NCBI RefSeq assembly: GCF_945873775.1
Contig: NZ_CAMCEC010000010.1
Coordinates: 26,282-90,281 of the forward strand
Direction: 5' to 3'
Origin: an uncultured Treponema sp.
GTDB taxonomy: Bacteria; Spirochaetota; Spirochaetia; Treponematales; Treponemataceae
Length of the DNA: 64,000 nucleotides
Shown: in pieces, positions 62,452-64,000 of the stretch
How the letters are laid out: each line of letters begins with the position of its first letter
Numbering within the stretch: position 1 is the stretch's first letter
Notes under the pieces: model-generated
Databases searched by the model: none
Seen by the model: the letters and a program-made list of their open reading frames with translations, nothing else
What the model was told of the DNA's origin: nothing
Made by a program: the position numbers and the translations under genes

Positions 62452-64000
62452 ATGAGCGAAACACCAGAAAACAAAAGCGAACTCGATGAATACGGTGTAT
62501 GGATAAAAAGCCCTGCGCCAGCTGAAAAAAATGACGACACACAAGCGCAGAAACCAGTAGAACTGCCAGATGATTTTTCACTAGACAACATAGAAATTCC
62601 AGAAATTCCCCTTGAACAGAGCATCGGAGAAGACTTAGAAAAATCCGTAGACGTAGAACCAGAAGAAATTCCGGCTGTAGAAGACGTAGAACTTCCGAAC
62701 AACGAAGAAGCCGCCATTGCAGACGAAATTTCCAAGTTAAACAGTTTTGATGATTTTGAAACATCTCTTCCGGAAGAACCAAAGCCAGCAGAAACAGAAG
62801 AAGTTCCTGCCACAGAAGAAATTCAAGCAGAGCCAAAAGCAGAAGAAGCTGAAAAAGTTCCAGAGCCAGCAGCAGAAATTCCAGACGGCGAAATAGACTT
62901 AGATTCATTTTTGGACAGCAGTTCTGATTCTCCATCGCAGGACGGCGAAGTTGATTTAAGCGCATTTATGGGCGGAGACTCAAGAAACTCGCCAGACTTT
63001 GGAGACGGCGACATTGACTTGGACGCTTTCATGGACGGAGCATCTTTTGAAGGCGAAAAAGAAGAACAGGCAGAAATTGAAGAAGCAGATCCGCTTGACA
63101 TTGACCTTGACTTTGAAGAGCCAGTTCTTGAAGGAAGCGACTCAGAATCTCAAGAAAATGAAGCCGAAGACAACTCCGAAGATTTCGACTCTCTTTTTGA
63201 AAATTTATCAGATGAAACTCCAGAATTGCCAGATCTTCCAGAAATAGAACAAGACGCTTCCCCTTCCCCTGCGGCAGTTTCAACAACTGATTCAGAAGAA
63301 ATTGATCTTTCAGACTTTGGATTTGAAGACAATTCTGAAAACTTAAATCCTGTTTTGGGCGATGAAAAAGAGAAAAAAGAGCCGGCAGGTCCAGTTGACT
63401 ATGAAATGAATGTTGACATTGAAGATGACAACGAGCCTCAGCCTGAAAAAACAGAAAAAACATCCACTTCGGAATCTTCTGACGATGACGACATCCAAGT
63501 TGACATTTCGCAGGATTCAGAAAAAGCAGTTCAAAAAGAACAGGAAACAGACCTTTCTTCGCCAGATGATAGTTTTGACATTGATTCTATTTTTAACAAT
63601 ATTGAAGACGAAAACGGCCAGACTGTAGATTTTTCAGCAAGCGAAACTCCTAAAGAAGAAGCAAAAGAACCAGCTAAAGCCGAAGAAATTCCAGCAGAAA
63701 CAATTGCAGATGATTTTCCAGCAGCAGAAACTTTTCAAGAGCCTGAACCAGAAATCGCGCAGCCAGAAGAAACTTTAGAAGAGACGCAAGAAGAAAACGT
63801 TTCCACAGAATCATCTGACACAGAAATTTCTTTGGACGATTTTATGGGCGAAGAAGGCTTTACAGACGGAGGTCCGGGCGTTACAGGTCCTTACAATGAA
63901 GACGGAACTTTGATTCAGCGCGAAGAAAAAAAAGAGCCGGCCGCGGAAGAACCTGAAACTGTAGAAGAACCTGAAACTGTAGAAGAACCTGAAACTGTAG
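62452..64000 (+). CDS. Large acidic repetitive protein (runs off window)
   Basis: ATG at 62452 follows AGGGGATTCTAC. At least 516 residues are visible with no stop, dominated by Glu, Asp, Pro, Ser and Ala. A short motif like (E/D)IDL(D/S)xF(M/L) recurs, for example GEIDLDSFLDSS, GEVDLSAFMGG, GDIDLDAFMDGA, EEIDLSDFGF and TEISLDDFMGEEGF. No folded domain is evident up to the window end. The last codons are perfect 18-base repeats coding EEPETV. It could be a scaffold or an envelope adaptor with folded C-terminus outside the window. Confidence 0.7.
   Translation, partial: MSETPENKSELDEYGVWIKSPAPAEKNDDTQAQKPVELPDDFSLDNIEIPEIPLEQSIGEDLEKSVDVEPEEIPAVEDVELPNNEEAAIADEISKLNSFDDFETSLPEEPKPAETEEVPATEEIQAEPKAEEAEKVPEPAAEIPDGEIDLDSFLDSSSDSPSQDGEVDLSAFMGGDSRNSPDFGDGDIDLDAFMDGASFEGEKEEQAEIEEADPLDIDLDFEEPVLEGSDSESQENEAEDNSEDFDSLFENLSDETPELPDLPEIEQDASPSPAAVSTTDSEEIDLSDFGFEDNSENLNPVLGDEKEKKEPAGPVDYEMNVDIEDDNEPQPEKTEKTSTSESSDDDDIQVDISQDSEKAVQKEQETDLSSPDDSFDIDSIFNNIEDENGQTVDFSASETPKEEAKEPAKAEEIPAETIADDFPAAETFQEPEPEIAQPEETLEETQEENVSTESSDTEISLDDFMGEEGFTDGGPGVTGPYNEDGTLIQREEKKEPAAEEPETVEEPETVEEPETV
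63946..63999 (+). repeat. 18-bp tandem repeat in coding sequence
   Basis: Three perfect copies of GAAGAACCTGAAACTGTA, continuing beyond the window. Each adds six residues (EEPETV); copy number may vary between strains. Confidence 0.8.

Noticed and set aside
63029..63463. A 144-codon Leu/Gln-rich open frame antisense to the acidic protein
   Set aside because: A mirror of Glu/Asp/Ser codons on the other strand; low complexity with no start signal.
63940..64000. Direct repeats that could be a CRISPR array
   Set aside because: 18-base perfect tandem units without spacers, in frame within a gene. No CRISPR array or cas gene was seen anywhere in the window.

Overview
The window looks like the chromosome of a host-associated Treponema (Spirochaetota), moderately AT-rich. 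The evidence is a periplasmic flagellar sheath protein FlaA, a spiro-SPASM-type protein, many TPR proteins and lipoproteins, a GerMN/amidase/flaA order that I recall from T. pallidum, and a compact layout with many 1-40 bp gene overlaps. Species cannot be fixed from the sequence alone; a gut or rumen treponeme of the succinifaciens/bryantii/porcinum type is my guess.

Layout. 1-2.0 kb: 5' part of an ABC-F ATPase gene and a DEAD-box helicase. 2.1-4.5 kb: accessory scrapyard with a dead lipoprotein gene, a frameshifted DUF1016/transposase chimera, an AlbA_2/RecG-like regulator carrying an in-frame palindromic insertion, a structured repeat resembling an integron attC site, and a 20-codon stub of a second DUF1016-type gene. 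4.5-15.1 kb: a defence operon, all on the minus strand and nearly gapless: XRE regulator, R-M subunit M-like protein, RhuM-like protein, a 1341-residue GIY-YIG/helicase/N6-methylase protein, then HamA and HamB (Hachiman), the HamB ending in a HIRAN domain. 15.2-16.0 kb: scar region with a truncated HU-like gene, the leader of a beheaded lipoprotein gene and an orphan 5S rRNA gene with its own promoter.

16.0-23.7 kb: high-molecular-weight rubredoxin, a P1B-type metal ATPase operon whose first small gene has an in-frame UGA, D-lactate dehydrogenase, an AspT/YidE-type transporter, tRNA-Glu and a RelA/SpoT-TPR protein. 23.8-33.2 kb: flaA, then an operon for envelope and surface-sugar work (spiro-SPASM protein, GT2-like protein, a three-domain SpsF/SpsG/methyltransferase fusion, ATP-grasp ligase, amidase, GerMN protein). 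33.2-36.6 kb: xseA-xseB-mutL. 36.6-44.2 kb: two large TPR/coiled-coil proteins, then a divergent TPR, metallophosphoesterase and ParB-like/DUF4032 operon. 44.4-47.0 kb: a partner-switching module (SpoIIE-type phosphatase, STAS protein, RsbW-like kinase). 47.1 kb: tmRNA; its partner smpB lies at 59.9 kb.

47.5-57.6 kb: two housekeeping operons on the minus strand, one with lipoprotein, membrane, Nudix and XRE genes and one running dxs-folP-cdaA-ybbR-acpS-DUF2225-truA. 57.7-62.3 kb: a 29-residue COX24/bS22-like ribosomal protein gene, hemW, lepB, smpB, a secreted protein, a YrdC/Sua5 protein and a FtsB-like membrane protein. 62.4 kb to the end: a very acidic repetitive protein running off the window.

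The most interesting segment is 2.1-16.0 kb, where Hachiman and an unusual R-M-like set share one apparent transcript and are bounded by recombination scars.
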